DNA of 64,000 nt from Patiria miniata. Taxonomy: Eukaryota; Echinodermata; Asteroidea; Valvatida; Asterinidae. The notes beneath the pieces were generated by a model that made no database searches, had not been told where the DNA came from, and was given only the letters and a program-made list of their open reading frames with translations. Shown piece by piece: positions 11,985 to 22,090 of this stretch (the first letter of the stretch is position 1; every line of letters starts with the position of its first letter). The DNA lies in assembly GCF_015706575.1 (NCBI RefSeq), contig NW_024037069.1:35919315-35983314 (forward strand). The letters run 5' to 3'. The translations under genes were made by a program, and so were the position numbers.

Positions 11985-12450
11985 CAAACATTCTGTGTAT
12001 CTGTTCTACCTAGTTTTGAACAAGGGGGTAACAGCAAAAAGAGGATTAGGCCTGCCAGTATTTTGGCGGTGGTTGGGCTCAATAAAGCGCCCAAGGCTTA
12101 CGACGTACCTGGACAAAACAAATCGCCAGATTTATTACAATGTCCAGGGGATTTTTTTTTCAATTTTAAGTTTAGTTTACAAAAGCTGTTTTACGCAACA
12201 ACACTTGCCGGTTATCCTGTTATTATGCCCCTGTGCACTTGGTACAGCGTGTGTCAATAAAAACGCAGGATTCAAAGCGATTTTTTTCTGATAAAATTAT
12301 GCTACTGGTGTGCCTAATTTGATAAGGATTTGTTTGTGCATAATTTCATCTTTGACAAGATTTTTGTTTGGTGGAATTTGGACTTTTGGTTCAAAAGTTA
12401 TGACAAGTTTTGTGAAGCCCTTCTGAAGCGGGTTGGTCTGATTCAATGAC
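11985..12450 (+). repeat. Interspersed repeat, copy 2
   Basis: A near-full copy of the 9929-10396 block, same orientation, differing by small changes. The flanks differ on both sides, so it is a separate copy and not a simple segmental duplication. Confidence 0.7.
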
Positions 12451-12869
12451 CTTAACACAACGACCAGTTATGTACAATGCAGGTATGCATTGAAGACAAT
12501 TAAACCAGAACAAAACTTTCTTTGAAACAACTGATGATAAGTATCACTTAAATTTAATAACTGGACTATCAATGTTTCAAAGCATCATGAATTATTGACT
12601 AACAACATTGATTGTGGACTAAAGGATTATGTAAGCCTAATCCTGCCACACATGTCACTTTCACCTGTACTGAATTCAAACCTTTCATTAGGTATGTGTG
12701 ATTTCACAAATCAGACCAGCTTGGAATTTATAACCCTTCTTCAATGTACTCTATTTCTGGACAGGATTGTCCAAATGAGATGGGATTAAAAGCATAGTGA
12801 AGAGAAGGAAAGGTACTTTGAAAAGAAGGTTAACATGATGATGAATAGGGGTGGTTTATATTCTTAATA

Positions 12870-13054
12870 TTTTTGTTTTTAATCCTGCGTTTTTATTGGC
12901 ACACGCCGTAGTACGGTGTTCCCTAAAGAGCCAATGTAGGTGCACAATTTACCGTCGTTTCCATCCGCCATCGTGCGATTTCCACGGCAATAAAAGGACT
13001 CCATAGCACTTCACAGGAAATCGGTGAGACACCCACAAACATCCATATATATAT
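12870..13054. repeat. Second copy of the 147-bp block with an inverted repeat fragment
   Basis: The stretch 12910-13054 repeats 10551-10697. Just before it, 12880-12908 is an inverted fragment of the neighbouring repeat (TCCTGCGTTTTTATTG against CAATAAAAACGCAGGA). This arrangement suggests a longer element with inverted parts. Confidence 0.55.
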
Positions 13055-13205
13055 TGTTGCGTTCCCGCAAATTGCGTAGTTTACTTCTTTCCACACCAAT
13101 CCATTCCACTCCGTGCACAGCGTAATGCTTGCAGCGATCCTGTGTGCCCTCACACAGCGCGAAGCTTACCACGAAGTCTTAGACACACGTATAAGTGTGC
13201 AGCAC

Positions 13206-13345
13206 ATTCTACCTCATAATCACCTCCACTTCGGACTTACATGAGATTACACTTTCCACCGGAGGATTAGTCACGGTTGAGAGATTTTGAATAGACTCTC
13301 TTCCCTATAAAGGGCCACCACGCCCTGCACGCCTCAATACATTTT
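13206..13345 (+). repeat. DIRS left inverted terminal repeat
   Basis: It begins near ATTCTACCTCATAATCACC and runs through CTTCCCTATAAAGGGCCACC. The CTATAAAG box shortly before ORF1 is a candidate promoter. Confidence 0.85.
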
Positions 13346-13415
13346 TCTGTGCCGGAGCGAGTCACACAGTGTATTACAGTTATACAGTGTATTTTCAGTC
13401 TGTTAAGGCATCCCA

Positions 13416-14519
13416 ATGGATAGCACACAAGAAACAGATTTCTTAGAATTAATGGCTGGACCGTCGGACACAGTCGACGACTTGAACACCCAGCAGGTTA
13501 CGGGCGGGAACCAACATGTTTCTTCGGTCAAACCGAAAGAAAAGACCCGTAAAACTAAGACCGTTTCTCGACAAGAATTTGTCGACGTAACGGAAAAGCT
13601 AGCCGTAATGGCAGAAGCTATTGAAAATATTCAAACGGCCATCCTCAGTCCACCTGCCGCAAAGCGGCCGCGCCTAGCGTCGGAGTCTGACTCTGATAAT
13701 ACAAGTGCCTCAAAGGCCATAGATGAACTGCTCAAAGAATCAGTTCTCGATTCAGAAAATACAGGCCAGGACGACCAGCTGTTAAACAATTTCGAACAGC
13801 TATACACAGAGGATGCCCCGACTGCTGCTGCAGTCAATGAAAAATTGGCTAAGGTCATTGATAAAATGGTGCGTAACAAGCTACCAGAAGATAAGGCTGC
13901 TGAAAAGCTTAAGGCCCTCCAACGACCAACCAATGTAAAAAATCTGGAATGTACACGAGTCAATCCAGAGGTCTGGAGCTCTTTGAAGCCGAAAACTCGG
14001 TCACAAGACATAAAGCTGCAAAAAGTGCAGCAAGCACTCATGAAAGGAGTGGTGCCTATCGTGGGCGTAATAAATTCGCTCATGACGCGGCTAAATGGGT
14101 CAGCTGCAGGTACTGATAATCTAGATGTTAAGGGTGAAATCACCAAACTGCTTGACGCGATAGCAGTGATCGGGCATGCCAACCACGAGCTCAATATGAG
14201 AAGACGTGAGTTAATTAAGCCTGACTTAAACAAACAGTTTTCTGGCCTGTGTTCATCACATGTTCCAGTAACTGGGCTCCTGTTTGGGGACAATTTACCG
14301 CAACAATGTAAAGACATCCAACAAACGAACAAAATTGGACAGAAAGTTGGATTCTCTACTGGATCGCGGGGGACCGACAACAAGGGTTCCCTACACAGAG
14401 GGAACTTGGCTAGTGCCGGCAGAAGACGCGGTAGCTATTTAAACTATCAGCGTTACAGCAAGCACCAGGGATCTCGGTGGAATCACAAACCGCAGCCATC
14501 AGCAGGAGCCAAAAAGTAG
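13416..14519 (+). CDS. DIRS ORF1, gag-like protein
   Basis: A 367-residue open frame at the position where DIRS elements encode their Gag-like protein. The N-terminal part is acidic and Ser/Thr-rich, with a KPKEKTRKTKT basic patch and a KRPR nuclear-signal-like motif near residues 85-88. The C-terminal end is Gly, Arg and Gln-rich, suited to nucleic-acid binding. No zinc knuckle is apparent. Identification rests mainly on position. It overlaps the next frame. Confidence 0.8.
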   Translation: MDSTQETDFLELMAGPSDTVDDLNTQQVTGGNQHVSSVKPKEKTRKTKTVSRQEFVDVTEKLAVMAEAIENIQTAILSPPAAKRPRLASESDSDNTSASKAIDELLKESVLDSENTGQDDQLLNNFEQLYTEDAPTAAAVNEKLAKVIDKMVRNKLPEDKAAEKLKALQRPTNVKNLECTRVNPEVWSSLKPKTRSQDIKLQKVQQALMKGVVPIVGVINSLMTRLNGSAAGTDNLDVKGEITKLLDAIAVIGHANHELNMRRRELIKPDLNKQFSGLCSSHVPVTGLLFGDNLPQQCKDIQQTNKIGQKVGFSTGSRGTDNKGSLHRGNLASAGRRRGSYLNYQRYSKHQGSRWNHKPQPSAGAKK

Positions 14520-16585
14520 ATTTGCCAAGCAAAAAACTGGTGAGTCATTGCATTGAAAATACATGTACCAAAATTGCAGGTAGATTAGCCTACTATGTAG
14601 CCAAATGGCGAACTGTAACCTCGGACAAATGGGTCTTAGAGGCAGTACAGCATTACTTTATAGAATTTGCCAAACAACCTGTCCAGTTGTATCAGCCGAA
14701 ACAAATGGCGTTTTCTCAAAATGAGACTGACATTATTTCGGCAGAAATAATTAAGCTTCTTCAAAAAGGAGCAATTAGGCAAGTTACCCACATGGCTGGG
14801 GAGTTTATTTCTACAATTTTTGTTCGTCCAAAGAAGGACGGATCCTTTCGGCCGATTATCAATCTTCGAGAATTGAACAAATCAGTGGCCTATTACCATT
14901 TCAAAATGGAGACCATTCAGTTTGCACTGCAACTTATACGGCCTCAGTGCTTTATGGCATCAATCGACCTGAAAGATGCATATTTTGCCGTGCCCATTGC
15001 AAAAGAACATCGCAAGTATTTGCGATTTCAATGGCAGAACAAATTGTTCGAATTCACCTGTTTGCCATTTGGCTTAGCATGTGCCCCTAGAGTTTTCACA
15101 AAGATCATGAAACCTCTGATTGCCTCCTTAAGACAGAGAGGCCATGAGTCATGTGATTACATTGACGATTCATTGTTGCTAGGTTCAACCATTCACGAGT
15201 GTAGAACTAATGTTAAAGCTCGTCTGACCCTTACTAAAGAGCTAGGGTTTATTATCAATGCTCAGAAATCGATTCTAGAACCCACACAGACCATTCAGTT
15301 TCTTGGGTTTATTCTGAATTCTGTCAACATGACCATTGCGATTCCTGTCCTTAAAGTACGGAAAATCGTTACAGCCATTGATAATTTGATCACGATGCCA
15401 CGCCCAAAAATACGGGACGTTGCACATGTGATAGGGCTTTTGGTGTCTTGCGAGATAGCCGTGCCATACGGTGCTTTATTCAGAAGATCCATTGAAGTGG
15501 ATAAGAATGAGGCTTTATCTCTTAATGCCAACAATTTTGATGCAAGAATGTCTTTATCTGACAGAGCCAAGACAGATTTAAGTTGGTGGCATGCTAATTT
15601 ACAGTATGCAAATGCCCCCATTCACAGAAATAACCCAAATTTCTTTGTTGAATGTGATGCATCCAAAAGTGGTTGGGGTGCTCAATGCAATGGTCAGGTA
15701 TTAGGCGGACAATGGTCTGCCACAGAGATTGATTTCCATATCAATTATCTTGAGCTCAAGGCATGCTTTTTTGCTTTGCAGTCCCTTTTCAATAAACACA
15801 GGGACATCCATGTTCACCTAAAAACGGACAACACAACAGTTGTTTCGTATATTCAGTATTTTGGTGGCACACATTCCCCTCAGTTAAATGAACTTGCGAG
15901 GGAAATTTGGTTATGGTGCATGGCCAGAAAGATATGGCTATCTGTATCGTATTTGCCTGGGGTTGATAATGTGATGGCAGACTTTGCCTCACGCAATTTC
16001 CACGAAGATATAGAATGGAAATTACACCCAGACGTTTTCCGCAAAATTATTGCGAAATTCATGGTGCCTGACATTGACATGTTCGCGTCAAGATTGAATT
16101 ATCAAATTCAGCCATATGTATCATGGCAACCTGATCCGGGTGCATTCAGTTATGATGCATTTACACTGGACTGGTCTGACTACAAAGTGTATGCATTTCC
16201 CCCATTCTGTCTAATTGGGAAAGTCTTGGCGAAAATTGAATTCGATGAATCAATCGCCATACTCATTGCCCCACGATGGCAAACACAAGTGTGGTTTCCA
16301 AAAATGTTGAAACTACTCACAAACAAGCCAGTTATTTTGCCTAAAAGGGCTGATATACTTTCGCTTCCTTCCTCAGGCAGACTCCATCCGTGGCAAGAGC
16401 GGCTACAACTGATGGCATGCCATTTGTCCGGGAAAACCTGCAACGTCAGGGAATTTCACAAGACGCTGCCGACATTATCATCGCCTCTTGGCGACCTGCA
16501 ACCAAGAAATCTTACAGATCAGCGATCCAAAAGTGGATTTTATTCTGTGCTCGGGGACAAATTAATCCCGTTCGAGCACCTGTAA
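14477..16585 (+). CDS. DIRS ORF2, reverse transcriptase, RNase H and methyltransferase-like domain
   Basis: The 702-residue frame holds the reverse transcriptase motifs FRPIINLRELNKSV, SIDLKDAYF, LPFGLACAP and the active-site YIDD. RNase H follows with FVECDASKSGWG, HINYLELKA and KTDNTTVVSYI. After this comes a region with FASRLNYQ and YAFPPF that resembles the adenine-methyltransferase-like domain reported in DIRS elements; this last assignment is tentative. The frame overlaps ORF1 at its start and ORF3 at its end, a layout known for the family. Confidence 0.93.
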   Translation: MESQTAAISRSQKVDLPSKKLVSHCIENTCTKIAGRLAYYVAKWRTVTSDKWVLEAVQHYFIEFAKQPVQLYQPKQMAFSQNETDIISAEIIKLLQKGAIRQVTHMAGEFISTIFVRPKKDGSFRPIINLRELNKSVAYYHFKMETIQFALQLIRPQCFMASIDLKDAYFAVPIAKEHRKYLRFQWQNKLFEFTCLPFGLACAPRVFTKIMKPLIASLRQRGHESCDYIDDSLLLGSTIHECRTNVKARLTLTKELGFIINAQKSILEPTQTIQFLGFILNSVNMTIAIPVLKVRKIVTAIDNLITMPRPKIRDVAHVIGLLVSCEIAVPYGALFRRSIEVDKNEALSLNANNFDARMSLSDRAKTDLSWWHANLQYANAPIHRNNPNFFVECDASKSGWGAQCNGQVLGGQWSATEIDFHINYLELKACFFALQSLFNKHRDIHVHLKTDNTTVVSYIQYFGGTHSPQLNELAREIWLWCMARKIWLSVSYLPGVDNVMADFASRNFHEDIEWKLHPDVFRKIIAKFMVPDIDMFASRLNYQIQPYVSWQPDPGAFSYDAFTLDWSDYKVYAFPPFCLIGKVLAKIEFDESIAILIAPRWQTQVWFPKMLKLLTNKPVILPKRADILSLPSSGRLHPWQERLQLMACHLSGKTCNVREFHKTLPTLSSPLGDLQPRNLTDQRSKSGFYSVLGDKLIPFEHL

Positions 16586-17400
16586 CAGTTGTTCTTGATT
16601 GCCTAACTGAAGAATTTCATAAGGGTAACAGTTATAGCTCAGTGAATACCCTACGTAGTGCCATATCGGCAATCGTAGCTCCGATAGATGTGAGTCCTAT
16701 TGGGTCACATCCATTGGTAAAAAGATTCATGACAGGTGTGTTTAATTTGAGACCTGCTATGCCAAGATATAATTTTACTTGGGACGTAAATATTGTTTTC
16801 AAGTACCTAAAAGAATTAGGTCCTGGAGAAAAGTTGCCTTTAAAAGGGCTTACAATGAAACTTGTTATGTTGATTGCATTGATTTCAGGACAAAGGTGTC
16901 AAACATTATCTTTGCTTGATTTAGATCAGGTCAATGTCACTCGAAGCAATGTGACTTTTGTTGTTACTAAGTTAACAAAGACCAGTAGAGTTGGCAGTAA
17001 GCCAATAAGTGTGGTGCTGTCAGAGTACCCGCACGATGAACACCTATGTGTTATAAAAACACTTAGAGAGTATCTGATTAAAACTAGAACTTTCCGAGGA
17101 CGCGAAAGGAGTTTGTTTTTGAGTTATACTTCCCCTCACAAGCGTGTAGGGTCCGAGACAATTTCTCGTTGGATCAAGATGACACTGCAAGATGCAGGTA
17201 TTGACATAGGTAGATTCAAGGCTCATAGTACTAGATCGGCTGCATGTAGTGCAGCTTTGCAAAGGGGAGTTCCCCTGGATGTCATAATGACTACTGCCCA
17301 ATGGGCAAGGAGTAGTACTTTTGCTAAGTTTTATAATAAAACTATTGTACCAGCAAGTCAGAAGTTTGCTGACGCTGTTTTGAGTTGTGAAGCAAAATAG
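16390..17400 (+). CDS. DIRS ORF3, tyrosine recombinase
   Basis: The 336-residue protein has the tyrosine-recombinase catalytic pattern: Arg in ISGQRCQTLSLLDLDQV, the H-x-x-R box in FKAHSTRSAACSAALQ, Trp in TTAQWARSSTFAKFY and the final nucleophilic Tyr in that last segment. In DIRS elements this enzyme integrates a circular DNA intermediate in place of a DDE integrase. The frame ends just before the internal complementary region. Confidence 0.93.
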   Translation: MARAATTDGMPFVRENLQRQGISQDAADIIIASWRPATKKSYRSAIQKWILFCARGQINPVRAPVTVVLDCLTEEFHKGNSYSSVNTLRSAISAIVAPIDVSPIGSHPLVKRFMTGVFNLRPAMPRYNFTWDVNIVFKYLKELGPGEKLPLKGLTMKLVMLIALISGQRCQTLSLLDLDQVNVTRSNVTFVVTKLTKTSRVGSKPISVVLSEYPHDEHLCVIKTLREYLIKTRTFRGRERSLFLSYTSPHKRVGSETISRWIKMTLQDAGIDIGRFKAHSTRSAACSAALQRGVPLDVIMTTAQWARSSTFAKFYNKTIVPASQKFADAVLSCEAK

Positions 17401-17517
17401 GCTTCGAATGTTTGTTTTCTGAATAAATATACAGAAACATCAGAAATGAATTGTTTATTGTACGACTCTTTTTTTTTTTGTCGTTTGTTTGCCCGTTGCA
17501 TGCATGGGCTCTAAATT

Positions 17518-17632
17518 TCTCATGTAAGTCCGAAGTGGAGGTGATTATGAGGTAGAATTTAAAAATTAAACGAATGAAATGAAGTTTAATTAGAATTCTA
17601 CCGATTAAATCACCGACACTGAAGGACTTACA
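17518..17632. repeat. DIRS internal complementary region
   Basis: The left part (17518-17560) is complementary to the left end near 13206-13247. The right part (17561-17632) is complementary to the right end near 17810-17885. In the known DIRS replication model this region templates joining of the ends into a circle. Confidence 0.9.
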
Positions 17633-17705
17633 CCCTCCACAATTGGTATATGTACTGCTATCATGCATTCCCCACCCCTTTTATATGCACCGGGCATTTT
17701 CATAA

Positions 17706-17885
17706 AAATGTATTGAGGCGTGCAGGGCGTGGTGGCCCTTTATAGGGAAGAGAGTCTATTCAAAATCTCTCAACCGTGACTAATCCTCCGGTGGAAAGTG
17801 TAATCTCATGTAAGTCCTTCAGTGTCGGTGATTTAATCGGTAGAATTCTAATTAAACTTCATTTCATTCGTTTAATTTTTAAATT
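17706..17885 (+). repeat. DIRS right inverted terminal repeat
   Basis: It is the inverse of the left end over about 110 bp and then adds a unique extension (TCAGTGTCGGTGATTTAATC to TTTAATTTTTAAATT), which is matched by the internal complementary region. End asymmetry of this kind is normal for DIRS. Confidence 0.85.
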
Positions 17886-18909
17886 ATACAGTACGCTATT
17901 GTATAGCGCGCAATGCATGTAGCTCTCACAGCTATTGAACATGTACCGCCATGGGACATGTACTTAGGACTTAGCCATTTTCCCTCCACCTTTCCCCGGA
18001 GTCGATGCGAATTCCCCTCACACACCTTACCTCGCATCTGACCCACATTGACCCGAAGCATTTAGCGAATGTGGCTCGCTAAAACCTACCCGTGTATTCA
18101 CCCCTTAGTGACCCCGTACACCACAGCGAGTGTGTCCCGCTAACTCACTGGCCGAGACCTACGGTAGCTAGAGGTCAGGTTACGTCCTTCATCTCATAGT
18201 TTTACTCCATAGCATTAGTGTGTAGATTCTTACCTAGTCTAGAGACTTGTACACAAACCTATGTACCGAGAAGTTATTCCCTTTCCCTTTTCCTTGAGGA
18301 TCAGTTCCCCGTAACGCACCCACGAGTGATCCTACTTCGCCCGCTAACCACTGCTCTCGGACTTTCTTCCACTAGAATGTCTAAGTCAGTCGTGTACGAA
18401 TCTCCCATAGAGAACTTTCCCCATGCCTTTGTACACGGATGCATTATTCATAACTACTAGAATCCAATGCTCCCATTGGCTAAGACGCGCCCCCAAAAGT
18501 CTATATAAAGCGCGCAGAAATAGCAGTTCTGGTCATTGTTGTACTGGGCTCTTCCCCAGTAGATTCCTGACCTGGGTCCTTATTCACAAAGCACCCGTAA
18601 ATGCTTGCGGGCGCGCAACTTCCCCGCAACCCTCACTTAAGCACTTGCGGGTTATTCACGAAGCCCCCTTAAATCTGCGTGTGCCCGTAAACCACCCGTA
18701 AATTTGCGGGACCTCCAGACGTCCCGCAAGCACACCACAACTTGCGTGGATCATCTCGATTGTCACAATGGCGGCACTCTTGGCATGTATTTTGGATCTA
18801 CGAACTGATTTGACGTGCCGGTTCATCTTCCGTGACCGGTTGAACCAACTATAGGATGAGTTAAAAAGAAAGTGACCGAATTTGAAGAATGTGTTCAAAA
18901 TATTTAGCG

Positions 18910-19236
18910 CGTTCCATTTTCATGGGCGTCAATCGGTGGGGGACAAGTCCTCCCCCCACTTTTTTTTTTTAAGTAGCGGATATCATATCGTTGCCCCCCC
19001 CCCCGCCCCCCCCCCCCCCCCCCCCCCCCACACACACACTTTTTCTATCCACGAATAAAAATTGTAGCCTACATAATGATTCTATAGTAGCTGATTCAAT
19101 GACTCCAAACTCAAAAAAATGATGTTTAAAAGATGATCTTTTGCTCACAAAAGTGGTTTGAGTGCTCAGAAATTGCCTCGGATCGCACCACAGATTAAGC
19201 ATGTAGAATCCAAAAAATTTCGGGGCCCACTCCATG
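18910..19236 (-). repeat. GCTCTGTGGTGC family repeat inside copy A
   Basis: The block runs from a GGCGTCAATCGGTGGGGGAC edge through a C run of about 30 to a diverged GGATCGCACCACAGA edge. The same block is at the equivalent place in copy B (26945-27240), so it was inserted before copies A and B separated. Confidence 0.6.
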
Positions 19237-20625
19237 CCGTAATAGGTATGTCCTCCACTTTTGGGAAGCGACTGCCGCCCTTTGTTTTTTTATGGGACGA
19301 AGTACATCTTATGGGATTTTAAGTGTGAACATTTCACCTAAATTGCACAGTCTAATCCGAAGTTATGTCTATTTCAATAAAACGATCACAAACTTGTTTA
19401 CCACTCATCACGTGATGCAAACTGAACACCCATTGAGTACAATGAAACGTGGACTTTCCCACCTCCACTGAATGAACAAGAGCATGGGAAAGGATACAAA
19501 AATCACCATCAATATTTAAAAAAAATTAGAGCTAACTTGTTTCTTATATATTGAAAGCACACATTTTGACAGTGGTTTCTGTCTTGAGTTCAATTATTAA
19601 AGGGAACCTGCAAAAGGATTTGTATGACTTAAATAGATTTAAAACAGCTTTCTTGACATGTTACTATGACTTTCAATCTTCTTTTGTAGTAGTAAAAGGG
19701 AGAAATTTCAACATTTCAATTTTTATGCTATTGAAACTTTCCATATTCATGAGCCAAAGCGTGATGTCATTCAAAGCAGAACAGAAGTGTCTCTACAGCT
19801 TTGAGTACAAATATATGTCACAGGTTTATCTCAAGCATAGTCTGAGGACCTATGTCGGTTCGTTGTTAAATGACGGAACTTTGCTCAGAATGAAAATCAC
19901 ACAGATAGCAGAAATTAAAGTTGGTCCTTTCCTCTATGAACTCACTCTGTTATTATTTCATCAACACATCATAAATCATCAATGTCAACAGTGATTGGTC
20001 AAGAATCAATTATAAAAGAATCATCAAAATCCAAAATATCATGCGTGTGACTTTTCAGTGGTGTAACGTTTCAAACAACAATGCAATCCAAACAATGGGA
20101 AAATCTGAACAATTGCAACAAAAAGTTAATTGAAAAAAACCAAAAAATATCAAAGGATGTGAAAACAATAGGCAAAATCTCAGATCATCTGAATCCAAGG
20201 AAAGAATTTGCAAGTGTTCAAAGTCAACAAACTTCAAATTTTGTGAAAGTCAAAAGTCAACAAGTATGCAAAGGTTCAGCATGAATAAATACAACAAGCT
20301 CAATGAAGTCAAACCACTGAAACATCAACACAAGGAATTATAGCAAACATCAATGAATACATCGATAAAATACAACAAGGAGATTTTATACAATAGTATA
20401 AAATTATAAGATCTTAGCTGGGTCCAAAGCGTCGCGTTGGAACTCGTCTTGATTTGCCGATGCGGTGTCGTACTCGGATGGGGTCCAGGTAGAGCAGCAG
20501 CGTCCAGGCGAAGTCCAGCGAACGGTGGTCCAGACGGAGAGGGGTGGTGGTGAGAAGCAGGAACAGGCCGGGCGAAGAATCGAACCGGGTCGACTCCTCA
20601 AAGCGTGACCTGGGGACTCCGTGTT

Positions 20626-20789
20626 CTGTATCACAAAGCACGTTTGCAAATGATGCGAGGGAAAGTGTTAGGAACGTTTCTCACGAGAAAATGACTTAGT
20701 AAAGTCCGCAATCGTTCCTAGGCTAACTTATCAAAAGTGCTAAGGGTAGCACTCTAAGATATTCTCGCATCGAGGTCTTCTTCGCTTCT
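20626..20789 (-). repeat. 164-bp direct repeat, copy 1
   Basis: Nearly identical to 21927-22090. On the minus strand this copy runs straight into an open stretch starting AACACGGAGTCCCC (20625 down to about 20404), whose longest frame ends DALDPAKIL. I do not recognise that frame. Confidence 0.75.
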
Positions 20790-21926
20790 TATTTAGAACC
20801 AACTTTGTATTAAATTACTAACTACAAAAAACATTAAAAACTGAGATTACAAATAGTATAAAGTAAGCCAAAATAGTTTAACAACTAATAAAAACTAAAG
20901 TTTATGGTGTTCACCCAGAACATTATTCTAAGTCAGAAACAAGTTCGGAACAAGGAAGTGGTTTGTACATGTGCACGCTTGACACATGAGATTGGTCGTG
21001 TGGGGGCAAAGGGCATGATTGCTCACATATTCTCAACCGCAACCGGTCGTAAGACACACTAACTAATTAACTGAATGGGATGCGTAACAAAAACCTTAAA
21101 CCAGTGGTCATCTCGAAGTAACGACAAACATAGTGTAAAGGGACTCAAAAACAAACCCTAGAACGAATGGAACTTACACGCACGTATTTTGTACATGTGT
21201 GTACACTGCAGAGAAAATAAAAGTTTCACAACTGCTCATGATCACTTGGACATGCACTCATGCAATGTTTTAGCCAAAAAGACAGTGTGCGTGTGGGCAC
21301 TGACCCTACTCAAGGTCACCTAGGGGTACAATTACACAAGACACTCAATCCCGTGTCCGTGGTAACAGACTAGCAAGAAAATAGCACAGATGGTAAAGAT
21401 CAGAACAGAATCAATGTGGCACAATGAATGAGGGATGGCAATAAACGGCCTCATCAACAGTTCACTTTAAAATCATGAACTGAAAACACTTCAACATAAG
21501 ATTACAAGGAAATATAGAATACACGAATAACACTTGAAGCTAAAATGCAGAATTATCAGGTACAAGTTATATACAACTATCTAACTGACCGAGGCAGTTA
21601 TTCTGAAATCAGGCAAGGATTCGGGTTACATGAAAATTGGTCAAAACCTTACGATCAATTCAGTGATAAAAACCTACATCGTATAACGGTAACGATAAGA
21701 ATTGGAAAGTGAATAAAAGGATTATAGAGCAAATATCTACACTACAATAGAGATACAGCATACATAGTGAATCAAAATCTGGCAATCATATTATTAATGG
21801 CTGAAACTCATGCCGGATGTGAAGCTGTCTCGAAATTATCCATAGGCGGGACAATTCTTATGCTATCACAATCATCAAAATTATATACAAGTGGATTATA
21901 CATAAATAAGAAAAACATCGGCTTAC

Positions 21927-22090
21927 CTGTATCACAAAGCACGTTTGCAAATGATGCGAGGGAAAGTGTTAGGAACGTTTCTCACGAGAAAATGACTTAT
22001 TAAAGTCCGCAATCGTTCCTAGGCTAACTTATCAAAAGTGCTAAGGGTAGCACTCTAAGATATTCTCGCATCGAGGTCTTCTTCGCTTCT
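21927..22090 (-). repeat. 164-bp direct repeat, copy 2
   Basis: Nearly identical to 20626-20789. On the minus strand it is followed by GTAAGC, a good splice donor, while copy 1 at the same place continues into the open stretch. It lies just downstream of the promoter-like TTTTTAAA box. Confidence 0.75.

Larger units (their letters stand above)
13206..17885 (+). mobile_element. DIRS retroelement, whole-looking
   Basis: This is a tyrosine-recombinase retrotransposon of the DIRS group, about 4.7 kb. The left and right ends are inverted copies (the stretch 13240-13345 against 17706-17815 looks identical by eye). An internal complementary region at 17518-17632 carries the complement of both outer ends joined together, the hallmark of the group. 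Three overlapping open frames lie inside. As expected for the group there is no target duplication and no integrase. The identical ends and open frames imply a recent insertion. It looks whole; I see no obvious break. Confidence 0.93.

Noticed and set aside
13631-14383. A 250-residue open frame on the minus strand
   Set aside because: It is antisense to DIRS ORF1 and explained by that gene's codon use; it has no domain of its own.
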